Shown here: piece by piece, positions 1-7,904 of the stretch
Layout of the letters: every line of letters begins with the position of its first letter
How positions within the stretch are numbered: position 1 is the stretch's first letter
Virus record (IMG/VR): IMGVR_UViG_3300030388_001881
Coordinates: 1 to 34,044 of that record
Strand: one strand, 5' to 3'
Length of the DNA: 34,044 bases
DNA from: a virus
The notes under the pieces: model-generated
Database searches by the model: none
Told to the model about the DNA's origin: nothing
The model's input: the letters and a program-made list of their open reading frames with translations, nothing else
Program-made: the position numbers and the translations under genes

Positions 1-934
1 CAACCATCTGCGCCAAAGGAGAATCATGACTTGATAAAAAGTTTTTATCGAAGCTTGGTTTGCCTGTTTCAGTGTGCTCGTAAGGAATTTGTAATGCATC
101 GAATGCTTTCGCCACACTAGCTGCAGCCCAGATCTCAACAGATGTGCCTGAAAGTTTTTTAATGGATTGTAGAATTTCTTTTTCTTCTTTTTGTAAATCA
201 TTTTTTATTATCTCCGCTTTGTCAAGATCAACTCGAACGCCTTTGCGTTTCATTTCAAATAAAGCAGGAAATAAGTCTGTCTCTAATTGAAATATATTTA
301 TTAAGTTCTGTCCTGAAATTTCTTTTTTTAGATGATGCCACAAGCGTAGTGTTACGGCAGCGTCTTGCTCTGCATATTCTCCAACGTGTGAGGCTGGAAG
401 CTTCCATAAATCCGCTTTTGGATCTAAGCCCCACATTTTTGCCGCCTCTCGTAGCTGGGTTTCCGATTTAGACTCTTTTAAATAATCCTTTGCTAATGAG
501 TTTAGGTCAAATCGAAACCTGTTTTCGTCCACTATAGGAGCAGCAACTAAAGTATCAATTATTTTTCCTTTAATGTCAATATCCATTGTTGTTAACCAGC
601 CAATATCATAGAAAGCATTGTGAAAAATATAGTTGACAGACTCGTACGAACACTGCTTACGAAGCCACCTGGTAACTAACTCTTTGTCCATATTGGGCGG
701 TGTTTCGTGGGCTATGGGATAATATGCTTCCCACCCGTCTACAGCTATAGCAATCCCTACTACTTCACCGTGTTTCTTTATATAGCCTGGACCGCTCTCT
801 TTAAGACCAGGGTCCCTGGTTTCAAGATCAATACAAATTTCAGCATAACCCGATAGATCGGGAAATGTATCCGGCTGTACCCATTCACTAGGCATGCGGT
901 GTACTTTAGGAAACCAGTTAGGTTGAGTTTTCAT
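1..934 (-). CDS. polA: DNA polymerase I (family A), N-terminal part, truncated by window edge
   Basis: My own translation gives about 311 residues running off the left edge without a stop. It replicates phage DNA with 3'-5' proofreading. Exonuclease motifs are visible in order: Exo I in CIDLETRDPGL (about residues 42-52), Exo II in FHNAFYDIGWL, and Exo III in YAEQDAAVTL. They are followed by FQLETDLFPALFEMKRKGVRVD-like sequence, typical of the junction into the polymerase domain. No 5'-3' exonuclease domain precedes it, which is usual for phage polymerases. The ATG (932-934) overlaps the stop of the upstream nuclease gene as ATGA, so the two are probably translationally coupled. The polymerase motifs A, B and C must lie outside the window. 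Family assignment is firm. Confidence 0.93.
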   Translation of the reverse strand, partial: MKTQPNWFPKVHRMPSEWVQPDTFPDLSGYAEICIDLETRDPGLKESGPGYIKKHGEVVGIAIAVDGWEAYYPIAHETPPNMDKELVTRWLRKQCSYESVNYIFHNAFYDIGWLTTMDIDIKGKIIDTLVAAPIVDENRFRFDLNSLAKDYLKESKSETQLREAAKMWGLDPKADLWKLPASHVGEYAEQDAAVTLRLWHHLKKEISGQNLINIFQLETDLFPALFEMKRKGVRVDLDKAEIIKNDLQKEEKEILQSIKKLSGTSVEIWAAASVAKAFDALQIPYEHTETGKPSFDKNFLSSHDSPLAQMV

Positions 935-1455
935 ATTTCTATTACCTCATTTGAGTTGGTTGTGTTTCGTAAACGAACAATTGTTTTAGTTTCGTACTCG
1001 GATACTTTACTTAATGAAAAAATTCCAGTGTGTATTTTTTCGTGCAAAAAAGATCCACGTTTAGGATTTATTTTACTTGTTTTAGCGTCAATAAAATAAT
1101 ATTTTCCTGTCTCTTTATTGAAAATAACAAAGTCTACTGGACCGCATGATGAAATATTTCTAAATACTTCCCATCCTTTTTTCATAAAATAAGAACACAT
1201 GTCAATCTCGGTTATATCACCAAGACGACTACCTGATTTTGTCTTCGCTGCTAAATATTTATTAGAATAGAGATGACCGTTTGCACCTTTAGAAATTCTA
1301 CCCTTTCTTTTCTCTATAGACTTAGCTGTCCTACCTAAAGCGTGTCCTATCTGCTCGTGAGTCATACCATTTTCCACAGAATCAATGAGCGTCTTATCCT
1401 CTTCGGGAGAAAAACTTCTTCCTCTGCGTGTTCTAATGCTATTTATTTTCGCCAT
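931..1455 (-). CDS. Myb/SANT-like plus PD-(D/E)XK putative nuclease
   Basis: This 174-residue protein appears to have two parts. Residues 13-55 (RSFSPEEDKTLI... then IGHALGRTAKSIEKRKGRI) look like a Myb/SANT helix-turn-helix that would bind DNA. Residues 80-130 look like a PD-(D/E)XK nuclease core: Glu83, then PVDFVIF (Asp108), then YYFIDAKTS (Asp123-x-Lys125), the spacing seen in Holliday-junction-resolvase-like and VRR/Mrr-like folds. A role in resolving or trimming replication intermediates fits its place between polA and the helicase operon, but this is inference. It overlaps polA by 4 nt (ATGA) and the upstream DUF6378-like gene by 17 nt. The family is not recognised by name. Confidence 0.75.
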   Translation of the reverse strand: MAKINSIRTRRGRSFSPEEDKTLIDSVENGMTHEQIGHALGRTAKSIEKRKGRISKGANGHLYSNKYLAAKTKSGSRLGDITEIDMCSYFMKKGWEVFRNISSCGPVDFVIFNKETGKYYFIDAKTSKINPKRGSFLHEKIHTGIFSLSKVSEYETKTIVRLRNTTNSNEVIEI

Positions 1456-1798
1456 TAGTTTCCTTTAATCGGTTTGCCGTCTCTCTTCCCCTTCGTTCCC
1501 CTTCGGATTCAAATGATTGGTTTTCTTTATTCGTTCTTGTTTCTATCTCTCCTGCTATAGCAGCGTAAGCTGCCATATCAATATAGCTATCTTTTTTATG
1601 TTGGTTCATGAGCCGTGCTACTTTTACCAGGGCCATACAGATGGCTACATCGTGCGGTGTAACTTTAGTCTTTAAAAATATAGACCAAAAGTCTGCAATG
1701 TTTTCGTGGTTTGTTAATTTATCTCCGTAGTCCGTTTGTCTATCGCCCCCAATAAGTTTATTTGCTTCTTCTAATAACTCCTGGGATATCATGCGCAA
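1439..1798 (-). CDS. DUF6378-like phage protein
   Basis: A 119-residue, mostly helical protein. The pattern GDRQTDYGDKLTNHENIADFW (about 18-38), then ALVKVARLMNQHKKDSYIDMAAYAAI (about 57-82), is characteristic of the phage family I know as DUF6378. It resembles all-alpha MazG-like or DUF1599-type nucleotide-associated proteins. Conserved acidic and His residues in these helices could bind metal and a nucleotide, but no activity can be asserted. The C-terminal 35 residues are charged and probably disordered. Overlaps the helicase gene by 10 nt upstream and the nuclease gene by 17 nt downstream, so it belongs to the leftward replication operon. Confidence 0.78.
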   Translation of the reverse strand: MRMISQELLEEANKLIGGDRQTDYGDKLTNHENIADFWSIFLKTKVTPHDVAICMALVKVARLMNQHKKDSYIDMAAYAAIAGEIETRTNKENQSFESEGERRGRETANRLKETNGENK

Positions 1799-3420
1799 TT
1801 CCTTTCATGAAAAAATATAGGTTCATATTCATACTGACCTTCTGTTCGGTGAACAATATGTAATTCTTTTTTAGCTCTCGTTGCACCTACATAAAATACT
1901 CTTGCCTCATCGTCTTTACCCTGTTGTGTTTCCGTTGATGACTTGTAAGGACCAAAAGATAGATCGGTTATCAACATAACATTATCTCTCTCCCCTCCTT
2001 TACTTGCATGTATGGTTGATACTTCGATACGAGGTTTAGCATCTAACTTATTTCCCGAACGCATAATTGATCGTAGATAGGGAATTCTTTTTTTTAAACC
2101 TTTTCCATTTAACATATCATACCACGTTATTTCTTTCACACTTGCTGTTCTTATACTTGATAATTTTATATCCTCTCTTAGCCCGTATTTATCTATAAGA
2201 GTAGCTAAATCATAGAATCCTTCGGGTTGACCTTTGAATACACCATAGTTTCTTTTTATCCTTGTGCTATCCATGTGATGATAAATTGTATCACAGTCAA
2301 CACCCGATACACTTTCACCATTTTGCAGCTTTGTCCAAGATCTGATAGCCTCTAAAAATCTAAAACTAATCACATCTGAGCCATAACGCTTATATAACCA
2401 TCCGTAAGATTCTAAAGATTCAGATACCTGCTTCACAATTTCATGCGTTCTGCATAAAATAAGCCAGTCACCTTCTTTCAATCCCTGATTTAAAGGTCTG
2501 ATATTTAATACTTTTCTTTTTCCTTCTTCATCTCTTGGCTTATATTCTTTTGGTATTCTTCTTGATATAGACTGTGCTATTTTTGTGGCTAAAGTGTGTA
2601 CACTTACAGGAATACGGTAAGATTGTGTTAAAGGTTTTATTGTATTATTCTCATCATTAGCCATACTAATAAAATGTTCAATGTCTGCACCTGCCCATCT
2701 AAATATAGCTTGATCATCATCACCTGCTATCCATGTCTCCAATGCTCCTGACTCTTGTTGTAACATATCAACAACTTTCCATTGCTGAGCGGATAAATCT
2801 TGAGCTTCATCAATAAATAAATATTTTAACTGCGGTGCGTTTCTTTTTTTAATAAAGTTAACAAAGTAATCAACATACTCATATTTATCTCTGTCTTCTT
2901 TAAACTTACGCAAGTCTAAATCCATTTGCTCGATCATGTTCCGTGCGCCGTAGTTATTGAGCGTCGTTTCTCTAAACACTTTAGGAAGTCTGTCATCATC
3001 ATTAGGATACTTAGCGTATGCTAAATTAATAATGTCTTGATATTCACTCTTCGCTGTTGGCATTGATATATCAACGCCATTACCCTTACGCATTTTATTA
3101 ACATACTGGTGTCCCGTGAGCCGTGATAACTCCTCGTAGTCATGATCATCCATGATCTGCGATTGTCGTAACTGTAATCTCTTATACGCTAAACTATGGA
3201 GTGTAGAGAAATAAGGAAACATAATTTTCATTTGTTCTTTACTTAACTCTTCCTTATCCATGACTCTATCGCGTATCTCTTCTGCAGCTTTGACCGTAAA
3301 ACTAAAATATCCAATTTCACTAGAAGAACATGATCCCGATCTAATTAAATCCTGTACTCTTGTTTTTAAAAATGTTGTCTTCCCAGTTCCTGGAGGACCA
3401 ATGACTATATGTCTATGCAT
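1789..3420 (-). CDS. UvrD/Rep-family superfamily 1 DNA helicase
   Basis: A 543-residue ATP-dependent 3'-5' DNA helicase. SF1A motifs are complete and in order: Walker A GPPGTGKTT (8-16), motif Ia around FTVKAAEE (41-48), Walker B DEAQDLS (204-210), motif III GDDDQAIFRWAGA (233-245), motif IV QSYR (266-269), motif V TIHASKGGE (469-477) and motif VI YVGATRAKKEL (510-520). It is shorter than bacterial UvrD/PcrA (about 700), so the 1B/2B subdomains are reduced, as in many phage helicases. The start ATG lies inside the end of the methyltransferase gene (8-nt overlap). No DnaB-type helicase is in view, so this or the SNF2 protein may be the unwinding enzyme for replication (inference). Confidence 0.93.
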   Translation of the reverse strand: MHRHIVIGPPGTGKTTFLKTRVQDLIRSGSCSSSEIGYFSFTVKAAEEIRDRVMDKEELSKEQMKIMFPYFSTLHSLAYKRLQLRQSQIMDDHDYEELSRLTGHQYVNKMRKGNGVDISMPTAKSEYQDIINLAYAKYPNDDDRLPKVFRETTLNNYGARNMIEQMDLDLRKFKEDRDKYEYVDYFVNFIKKRNAPQLKYLFIDEAQDLSAQQWKVVDMLQQESGALETWIAGDDDQAIFRWAGADIEHFISMANDENNTIKPLTQSYRIPVSVHTLATKIAQSISRRIPKEYKPRDEEGKRKVLNIRPLNQGLKEGDWLILCRTHEIVKQVSESLESYGWLYKRYGSDVISFRFLEAIRSWTKLQNGESVSGVDCDTIYHHMDSTRIKRNYGVFKGQPEGFYDLATLIDKYGLREDIKLSSIRTASVKEITWYDMLNGKGLKKRIPYLRSIMRSGNKLDAKPRIEVSTIHASKGGERDNVMLITDLSFGPYKSSTETQQGKDDEARVFYVGATRAKKELHIVHRTEGQYEYEPIFFHERNCA

Positions 3421-4543
3421 TCATAACCTCCAAGATTGATTGTGCTATGTAATAAGGTATTTGTGGTACGACAGCATTACCTAACGATTTAAGTCGGTGT
3501 GTCCTGTCGGGTACCCCATCAGCCACTCTACCCACGTCGGGTTCAAGGTTCCACCAATTTTGGGCTGACTCTTCAGAGCTATTCTCTCTTCCAGTTTGCC
3601 CCTGTCCGTTCCCCGTGCTTGTATGTTGGATGTCTTCTCCGACATTGCTTTCGATGCTCGAGGCGTTGGCCATAGTCTCGGTTCTTTCACTTGGTCCTGG
3701 AGACGTATCTGTATTTGTTGACCACTCGGTCTTTTCAGATGTCCCTGGTCCAGTGCTTTCTGTATCCCTGGTAAATTGCTCCCTCCAGCTGCGGCGTCTG
3801 GCGTTCTCCACATCACTTGTTGACACAAAGGAGGTTTCTGTCCCCCTCCTGGATGTTTCTTCCGTGGCTTCTGTATGTTGTGGCGATCGAAAGCTGTTGG
3901 AGTGGACCACATCGGCATGTTCGTTACGGGTTTCCCGTATTGCACTTGCTCCGCTAGAGTTCCTGGTGGTACTGTCGTTCTCCCTATGCTCTTTCTGTAA
4001 GCTAATCTCTTCTCCATTGACTCTTTTGATCTGTTGTGAATCATAGTTGCGCTGGGAGTAAGCCACTGTCCAGATTCTTTCCCTTTGGTGGTTCGCCCCG
4101 ATGCTAGAAGCTGAAACACTAAACGTCCTGAGAGAGTAGCCTTGACTTTCCAAGTCCTCTTGTACGGCGTCAAGACCAAGTTTAATGTGTCCACTAACGT
4201 TTTCTCCAATAACCCAAGTCGGTCTGAGTTCTTTGATAATTCTAAAATACTCTGGCCAGAGGTGTCTCGGATCTTCAACGCCTTTTTTAAGTCCAGCGAT
4301 GCTGAAGGGTTGGCATGGGTATCCACCTGTGATGATGTCGATGGAATCAATTCCATCTGCTTTGAGTTTGTCATATGTTAGCTCCTTTATATCTTTGTAT
4401 ACTGGTACTTCTGGCCAGTTCTTGTTTAATACTTTTGTGCAGTACTTATCTATCTCGCAAAAAGCGACTGTCTTAATTTTTTGTGTTGCTTCTAATCCTA
4501 AAGCAAATCCACCTATTCCACTAAATAAATCTAAATGTCTCAT
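3413..4543 (-). CDS. DNA (cytosine-5) methyltransferase
   Basis: A 376-residue m5C methyltransferase transferring methyl from S-adenosylmethionine to cytosine in DNA. Motif I LDLFSGIGGF (4-13), the catalytic PCQPF (76-80, Cys77), ENV (114-116), QRERIW (153-158) and the C-terminal LKSLGNAVVPQ (351-361) are all present. Residues about 165-330, where the target-recognition domain should be, are a Ser/Thr/Glu/Arg-rich stretch without obvious fold. This is explained by a second gene using the same DNA in another frame (3481-4374). GC is locally raised (29/60 at 3661-3720 against 20/60 at 4741-4800). Start joins the primase stop as TAATG. It probably protects phage DNA from host restriction; no cognate restriction gene is seen. 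Confidence 0.93.
   Translation of the reverse strand: MRHLDLFSGIGGFALGLEATQKIKTVAFCEIDKYCTKVLNKNWPEVPVYKDIKELTYDKLKADGIDSIDIITGGYPCQPFSIAGLKKGVEDPRHLWPEYFRIIKELRPTWVIGENVSGHIKLGLDAVQEDLESQGYSLRTFSVSASSIGANHQRERIWTVAYSQRNYDSQQIKRVNGEEISLQKEHRENDSTTRNSSGASAIRETRNEHADVVHSNSFRSPQHTEATEETSRRGTETSFVSTSDVENARRRSWREQFTRDTESTGPGTSEKTEWSTNTDTSPGPSERTETMANASSIESNVGEDIQHTSTGNGQGQTGRENSSEESAQNWWNLEPDVGRVADGVPDRTHRLKSLGNAVVPQIPYYIAQSILEVMNA
3481..4374 (-). CDS. Nested gene inside the methyltransferase gene (WVEWLMGYP / WxTP protein)
   Basis: A 297-residue reading frame lies wholly inside the methyltransferase gene on the same strand, in a different frame. I judge it real for three reasons. First, its ATG (4372-4374) has a canonical Shine-Dalgarno AAAGGAG at 4388-4382, 7 nt upstream. 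Second, it ends in LNPTWVEWLMGYPTGHTDL (277-295), a sequence I recognise from many phage proteins found beside or overlapping Dcm genes. Third, it carries four spaced WxTP motifs at 104-107, 156-159, 189-192 and 235-238, each followed by a small/Asp-type pattern. LTPYKRTWKVKATLSGRLVFQL (68-89) also resembles the same family. Function is unknown; methylation-associated or target-recognition accessory is a guess. Being all or partly a frame-shadow is the alternative, but its length and Shine-Dalgarno argue against that. Confidence 0.75.
   Translation of the reverse strand: MTNSKQMELIPSTSSQVDTHANPSASLDLKKALKIRDTSGQSILELSKNSDRLGLLEKTLVDTLNLVLTPYKRTWKVKATLSGRLVFQLLASGRTTKGKESGQWLTPSATMIHNRSKESMEKRLAYRKSIGRTTVPPGTLAEQVQYGKPVTNMPMWSTPTAFDRHNIQKPRKKHPGGGQKPPLCQQVMWRTPDAAAGGSNLPGIQKALDQGHLKRPSGQQIQIRLQDQVKEPRLWPTPRASKAMSEKTSNIQARGTDRGKLEERIALKSQPKIGGTLNPTWVEWLMGYPTGHTDLNR
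4382..4388 (-). promoter_or_regulatory. Internal Shine-Dalgarno for the nested gene
   Basis: On the minus strand the sequence AAAGGAG sits 7 nt before the ATG at 4374-4372. In the methyltransferase frame these bases encode Lys-Glu within DIKELTYD. Motif and spacing are both ideal, which decides the start of the nested 297-residue gene. Confidence 0.75.
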
Positions 4544-6072
4544 TAATACGCCTCCTCCTCACTAAAGTCTTTCTTACTTAATTTATATTCTGATTCTAAA
4601 ATTCCTATTGGTATTTTCCAACAATGTTCGGAATTACTATTTACTTTAAATTTTGCTGTGCTGCCTTGAAACTCTGCAAACATTTTATATTGTTCAGAGT
4701 CAGATGCTTTAGCAAATCTTTTAGTTTTTAAAAAATCTCTAAATGCTTGCGGTTTAAAAAAGAAATATCCTTTCTCATGCTCAAAAACCATTCCTTGTAA
4801 AACATCTTGTCTGTCTTTTGCTCCCTTATTATTTTCTAAGAATATTTGTAATTGATTTAAGAATTGACCTTTTGCTGTTACCTCTCCTGGAAGTTGTACA
4901 AAATCATCGGCTTGCATATTTTTTAGTAAACTGTCTACCATGTCCGACCAAATAGCAGGAGCCATGGGACGCGGGCTTTCGTTCGCCTGCGCTATACATG
5001 CTTTACGATATTCAGCGTGACTTGATAATTGATCTAACGTTAGAATAATAACTTTACCATTGTGTGTTAATTCATAAATAGGATTATCTGATTCCCATTT
5101 CTTTAGTCCACTAATTTCATTGGTTGCTGAGTTTCCTATGCCAAACTTCTGAGATTGACATTTAATTTTTTCACATACAATTTTAAACATTGGTTCTTCA
5201 CAGCGATAAAAATATTTTTTATCCTCTACTTGTTTAAAGATTGTTAATACTTCTCTACTTGGAAGAGGTGGTGTAAAATATTTAGAGTTATAGTAATCTA
5301 ATTTTTCTTCTAATTTTTCAGGAAATCTTTCACGCAAATAAATTCCTAATTGAAAGAGGGACGTGTTCCGTGATCCTTCTGGAAAACCATCTGATGCTAG
5401 TGTTATTAGGCATGGAGGAGCTCCTTTAAAATCATCATTCTTTTTTTGGGTAATTGTTTTTTCGATAACCACCTTGTTTAATTGCGATACGACTTTTGTT
5501 TCATAGTGTTGTATAAAACTACTTAGTTCAATCAATGCAGTACCTTCGTCATCAAACGCATACCTTGTGGGAAATTCTGGGTGGTTATAAGGAAGATTTA
5601 AAAAGTTTCCTGTACCTTTTGAGTTCAATTCAATTTGCTTTGGAAATATCTCACAGTCACCGTAGCCTAACCATACGGCTATCTCTTTTAATTTTATTTG
5701 CATATCTTTTGCAAGGACTGGTTCGCGTACAAATAAAAATATATGAGCTCCCCCACTTTTTGATTTACACACAACTAGGGGTATTTTCTTTGCGACAATT
5801 TTTTTAATTAATATTTTATAATCAAACCCGTCATACGTATCGACATCGATAGCACCCCATTTACATTGATTGTTATCATCAATAGGAATGATACCAAGAG
5901 AAGGTTCTTTGCCCTCCAGGTGATTGTTCCAATTATTTATAGTAATATGTTCTTTAACAAGCCAGGATCGTCCTTCTAGCTTACCCGCCTCATTCTTTTC
6001 GCGGCTTTGCGTTTGACCGTAAGCTCGATCTAAGCCACTAAATATCTCAATAAACTTCGTCTTGTCGTCCAT
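4543..6072 (-). CDS. Archaeo-eukaryotic-type (AEP/TOTE-like) DNA primase
   Basis: A 509-residue protein whose N-terminal half matches the archaeo-eukaryotic primase fold used by phages. WGAIDVDTYD (72-81) holds the catalytic metal-binding Asp-x-Asp (76, 78). CKSKSGGAHIFLF (102-114) is the Ser/His nucleotide-binding motif. EIFPKQIEL and GNFLNLPYN (141-163) are the typical third motif region. The pattern is like the primase domain of TOTE-type proteins. A helical region (RNTSLFQLGIYLRERFPE, about 235) follows, and then a C-terminal half with no helicase motif. It would make primers for PolA. It is followed by the methyltransferase through a TAATG junction and preceded by a hairpin at 6092-6117. 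Confidence 0.85.
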   Translation of the reverse strand: MDDKTKFIEIFSGLDRAYGQTQSREKNEAGKLEGRSWLVKEHITINNWNNHLEGKEPSLGIIPIDDNNQCKWGAIDVDTYDGFDYKILIKKIVAKKIPLVVCKSKSGGAHIFLFVREPVLAKDMQIKLKEIAVWLGYGDCEIFPKQIELNSKGTGNFLNLPYNHPEFPTRYAFDDEGTALIELSSFIQHYETKVVSQLNKVVIEKTITQKKNDDFKGAPPCLITLASDGFPEGSRNTSLFQLGIYLRERFPEKLEEKLDYYNSKYFTPPLPSREVLTIFKQVEDKKYFYRCEEPMFKIVCEKIKCQSQKFGIGNSATNEISGLKKWESDNPIYELTHNGKVIILTLDQLSSHAEYRKACIAQANESPRPMAPAIWSDMVDSLLKNMQADDFVQLPGEVTAKGQFLNQLQIFLENNKGAKDRQDVLQGMVFEHEKGYFFFKPQAFRDFLKTKRFAKASDSEQYKMFAEFQGSTAKFKVNSNSEHCWKIPIGILESEYKLSKKDFSEEEAY

Positions 6073-6091
6073 AATATTCTCATACCTAAGC

Positions 6092-6117
6092 GAAAGGGCA
6101 ACGGCGGTCGCCCTTTC
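6092..6117 (-). terminator. Intergenic hairpin between ssDNA-binding-like gene and primase gene
   Basis: GAAAGGGC (6092-6099) and GCCCTTTC (6110-6117) form a perfect 8-bp stem around a 10-nt loop, in which A-T and C-G pairs can stack further around GGCG. It lies just downstream, in the direction of transcription, of the putative ssDNA-binding gene, which usually must be expressed more than primase. There is no U-run after it on the minus strand, so it may act as an attenuator or an mRNA 3'-end stabiliser rather than a full rho-independent terminator. Confidence 0.45.
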
Positions 6118-6130
6118 TGATTTAATTTAT

Positions 6131-6919
6131 TTAATAAGGTGCTTTTTCACCCGTGTCAATATCTTCATCTTCGTGCTTAACTTTAACTTCACCTTTAGCT
6201 ACGCTATCAGCAAAAGTTTTAGCAGCATTATAAATGTCAATATCTTCAACAGGTCCAACCCTAGAAATATCCCAACCAAACCAGTTACCTAAGTTGTTAG
6301 ACTCGGCTACTGTTTTTAGATTGTATACATGAGAATATGAAGGAGGCGTAAACTGTCCGTTTGCTCCTTTCATTTTAAGACCCAACATAAGAGAGTTCCA
6401 TCTTTTGGACTTCTTACGTTGGGTGCTTTTCATTGCTACCAAAACTTGGGAGGAAGTTCCGTCAGCACCAATGACCAGGCAGTAATGATTAGCGGTATCT
6501 TCAATATAATTACCGTTAGGTAATCTATCTTTACGCTGATCATCACGAGTTGTTTTAGAAATTATATCACTTTCAGCAGGATAAATATTAACGGGAGCAC
6601 CACTGCCCTCGCCTCTATCTGTCCATTCAATATACTGACGTTGATAAGCACATGGTATAACCTTTGCACCTACCTCACCGTCATAGATTGATTTTGTAAG
6701 CGTGTTGTAGATCATTCCACTTTCCGCTCCCTCTATGTATAGAGGATCTCTTTTTTTAATCTGAGGTGATGTATCACTCAAAATTCGTAAAAAAGGTATT
6801 GCTAAGTCATCCATTCCTAGATTTCCTAGACCTTTATTAGCATCCTTTTCAAAAATGCTAGAGTCAAATTGAACAACGTTTGTTGCTGCTTCTTCGTTTT
6901 TTTTTATAGCGTTTGCCAT
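6131..6919 (-). CDS. Conserved phage protein, putative ssDNA-binding
   Basis: A 262-residue protein of a family common in phages next to DNA polymerase and primase genes. Recognisable conserved blocks are KGLGNLGMDDLAIPFLRIL (29-47), GAESGMIYNTLT (64-75), EWTDRGEGSGAP (96-107), RLPNGNYIEDTA (132-143) and NLGNWFGWDISRVGPV (208-223). The protein ends in an acidic tail (KHEDEDIDTGEKAPY), as single-strand-binding proteins do. A role in coating ssDNA is therefore likely but inferred from context and tail, not from an identifiable OB fold. An AAGGAG Shine-Dalgarno precedes the ATG. Confidence 0.75.
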   Translation of the reverse strand: MANAIKKNEEAATNVVQFDSSIFEKDANKGLGNLGMDDLAIPFLRILSDTSPQIKKRDPLYIEGAESGMIYNTLTKSIYDGEVGAKVIPCAYQRQYIEWTDRGEGSGAPVNIYPAESDIISKTTRDDQRKDRLPNGNYIEDTANHYCLVIGADGTSSQVLVAMKSTQRKKSKRWNSLMLGLKMKGANGQFTPPSYSHVYNLKTVAESNNLGNWFGWDISRVGPVEDIDIYNAAKTFADSVAKGEVKVKHEDEDIDTGEKAPY

Positions 6920-6928
6920 ATTTACTCC

Positions 6929-7495
6929 TTATTTTGTTTTTTGTCGGCTGATTTTTGTTTTTCGACCAAAGTGCAGAAAAAATAAATCTTCTGGCAAACT
7001 TTTGCCTTCTTCATGCCACTTTGTAACAGTGGCTTTCAGTGTACCAGCGTGCACCGAAACTTTTACTTCAGGAATTAAGCCCATCTCTTTAATTGTCTCT
7101 TCGAGTTGTTTTGCTTTTGTGCCTTCTCCCTTACCGAAACGCATAGCTACTTGGTTTTTAATAATATCGCCCAGGCCATTATCTTCTAACCATTCATAAC
7201 AAGCAGCTTGTCTCTTTAAATCTTCTTTTGGTATAGAACAGTGAATGTTCTCTACAATTTCTACTTTTGATCCATCATACATTTCTGTTGATGTCATTCC
7301 CAGTTCTGTCATTTTCTCGGGAATAATTTCCTCGGATAATTTTCGTAATTGATCTTTTAAATTCTTTAGTTGATCTTCGTGTGCATCAATTGAAGCCTCT
7401 AATGCAAGCTGTGTTCGTAGTAATTCAGCCACAGATTCTAGACCTGTTTGTTCAATGTTTGCTACTGCGTCGCCTTCAAAGTTTATCTTGCTCAT
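6929..7495 (-). CDS. Conserved phage protein of unknown function, coiled-coil N-terminus
   Basis: A 188-residue protein. Residues about 20-65 are a heptad-like helix (LLRTQLALEASIDAHEDQLKNLKDQLRKL). The middle (70-130) has YDGSKVEIVENIHCSIPKED. The end, VSVHAGTLKATVTKWHEEGKSLPEDLFFLHFGRKTKI, matches a pattern I know from phage replication-region proteins (VHPxTLKAxVxExxxxGKxxPxDLF-type). Function is unknown; its constant company with the ssDNA-binding-like protein suggests a replication accessory role. It overlaps the upstream gene by 20 nt and lies 9 nt before the next one, so it is operonic. Confidence 0.75.
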   Translation of the reverse strand: MSKINFEGDAVANIEQTGLESVAELLRTQLALEASIDAHEDQLKNLKDQLRKLSEEIIPEKMTELGMTSTEMYDGSKVEIVENIHCSIPKEDLKRQAACYEWLEDNGLGDIIKNQVAMRFGKGEGTKAKQLEETIKEMGLIPEVKVSVHAGTLKATVTKWHEEGKSLPEDLFFLHFGRKTKISRQKTK

Positions 7496-7847
7496 CTATT
7501 TCGCCTTTCTCGTGAATGTTAATACTTACAGAATAATATTTTTTTTGAATCTTATCCCATTTAAGTATTTTGAATCTACCGCGATTCATTTCAGAAGCTA
7601 TACAGCAAGAAATTCCCATTGCCGCTGGATCTCCCATCATTAAAAGATAGTCATTATCGTCAAAATCTTTGAGTTTTCTGCGTAATTTTTTTATTGCAGG
7701 TTGTGGACTAAACATAATTTGTTGCCCACTCTCAAATAATAAAACAATATCCCCGTATTCCTGCGCACTTAACACATTAATATAAGGATTCTCCTGCACT
7801 AAAAATACAGTAGGCTTCTTCTCATTCTTTTCTTTTTTAAATTCCAT
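7476..7847 (-). CDS. Conserved phage hypothetical protein, first gene of the replication operon
   Basis: A 123-residue protein, basic at the N-terminus, with IVLLFESGQQIMF (34-46) and MGDPAAMGISCCIASEMNRGRFKILKWDKIQKKYY (70-104). The block PAAxGxxxxIAxxxNxGRxxxLKWD recurs in marine phage proteins of unknown function. No catalytic motif is seen. It is the promoter-proximal gene of the leftward operon, with an extended -10 promoter candidate about 50 nt upstream (7898-7906), and overlaps the next gene by 20 nt. Confidence 0.7.
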   Translation of the reverse strand: MEFKKEKNEKKPTVFLVQENPYINVLSAQEYGDIVLLFESGQQIMFSPQPAIKKLRRKLKDFDDNDYLLMMGDPAAMGISCCIASEMNRGRFKILKWDKIQKKYYSVSINIHEKGEIDEQDKL

Positions 7848-7876
7848 CTTTTTAATTTCTGATTATCCTTTATCTC

Positions 7877-7904
7877 TTGTATTTTGTTTAAGCAAGTATT
7901 ATAT
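7877..7904 (+). promoter_or_regulatory. Weak rightward promoter candidate with an imperfect palindrome
   Basis: TTGTAT (7877-7882), 16 nt, TTATAT (7899-7904) is a weak sigma70-like pair pointing at the SNF2 gene. Between them TTGTTTAAGCAA (7884-7895) is an imperfect inverted repeat that could be an operator affecting both divergent promoters. This is suggestive only. Confidence 0.28.

Noticed and set aside
3615-4046. 143-residue plus-strand frame opposite the methyltransferase
   Set aside because: No Shine-Dalgarno and a Ser/Val/Leu-rich sequence typical of the reverse of a coding region; the unusual base composition there is explained by two genes on the minus strand.
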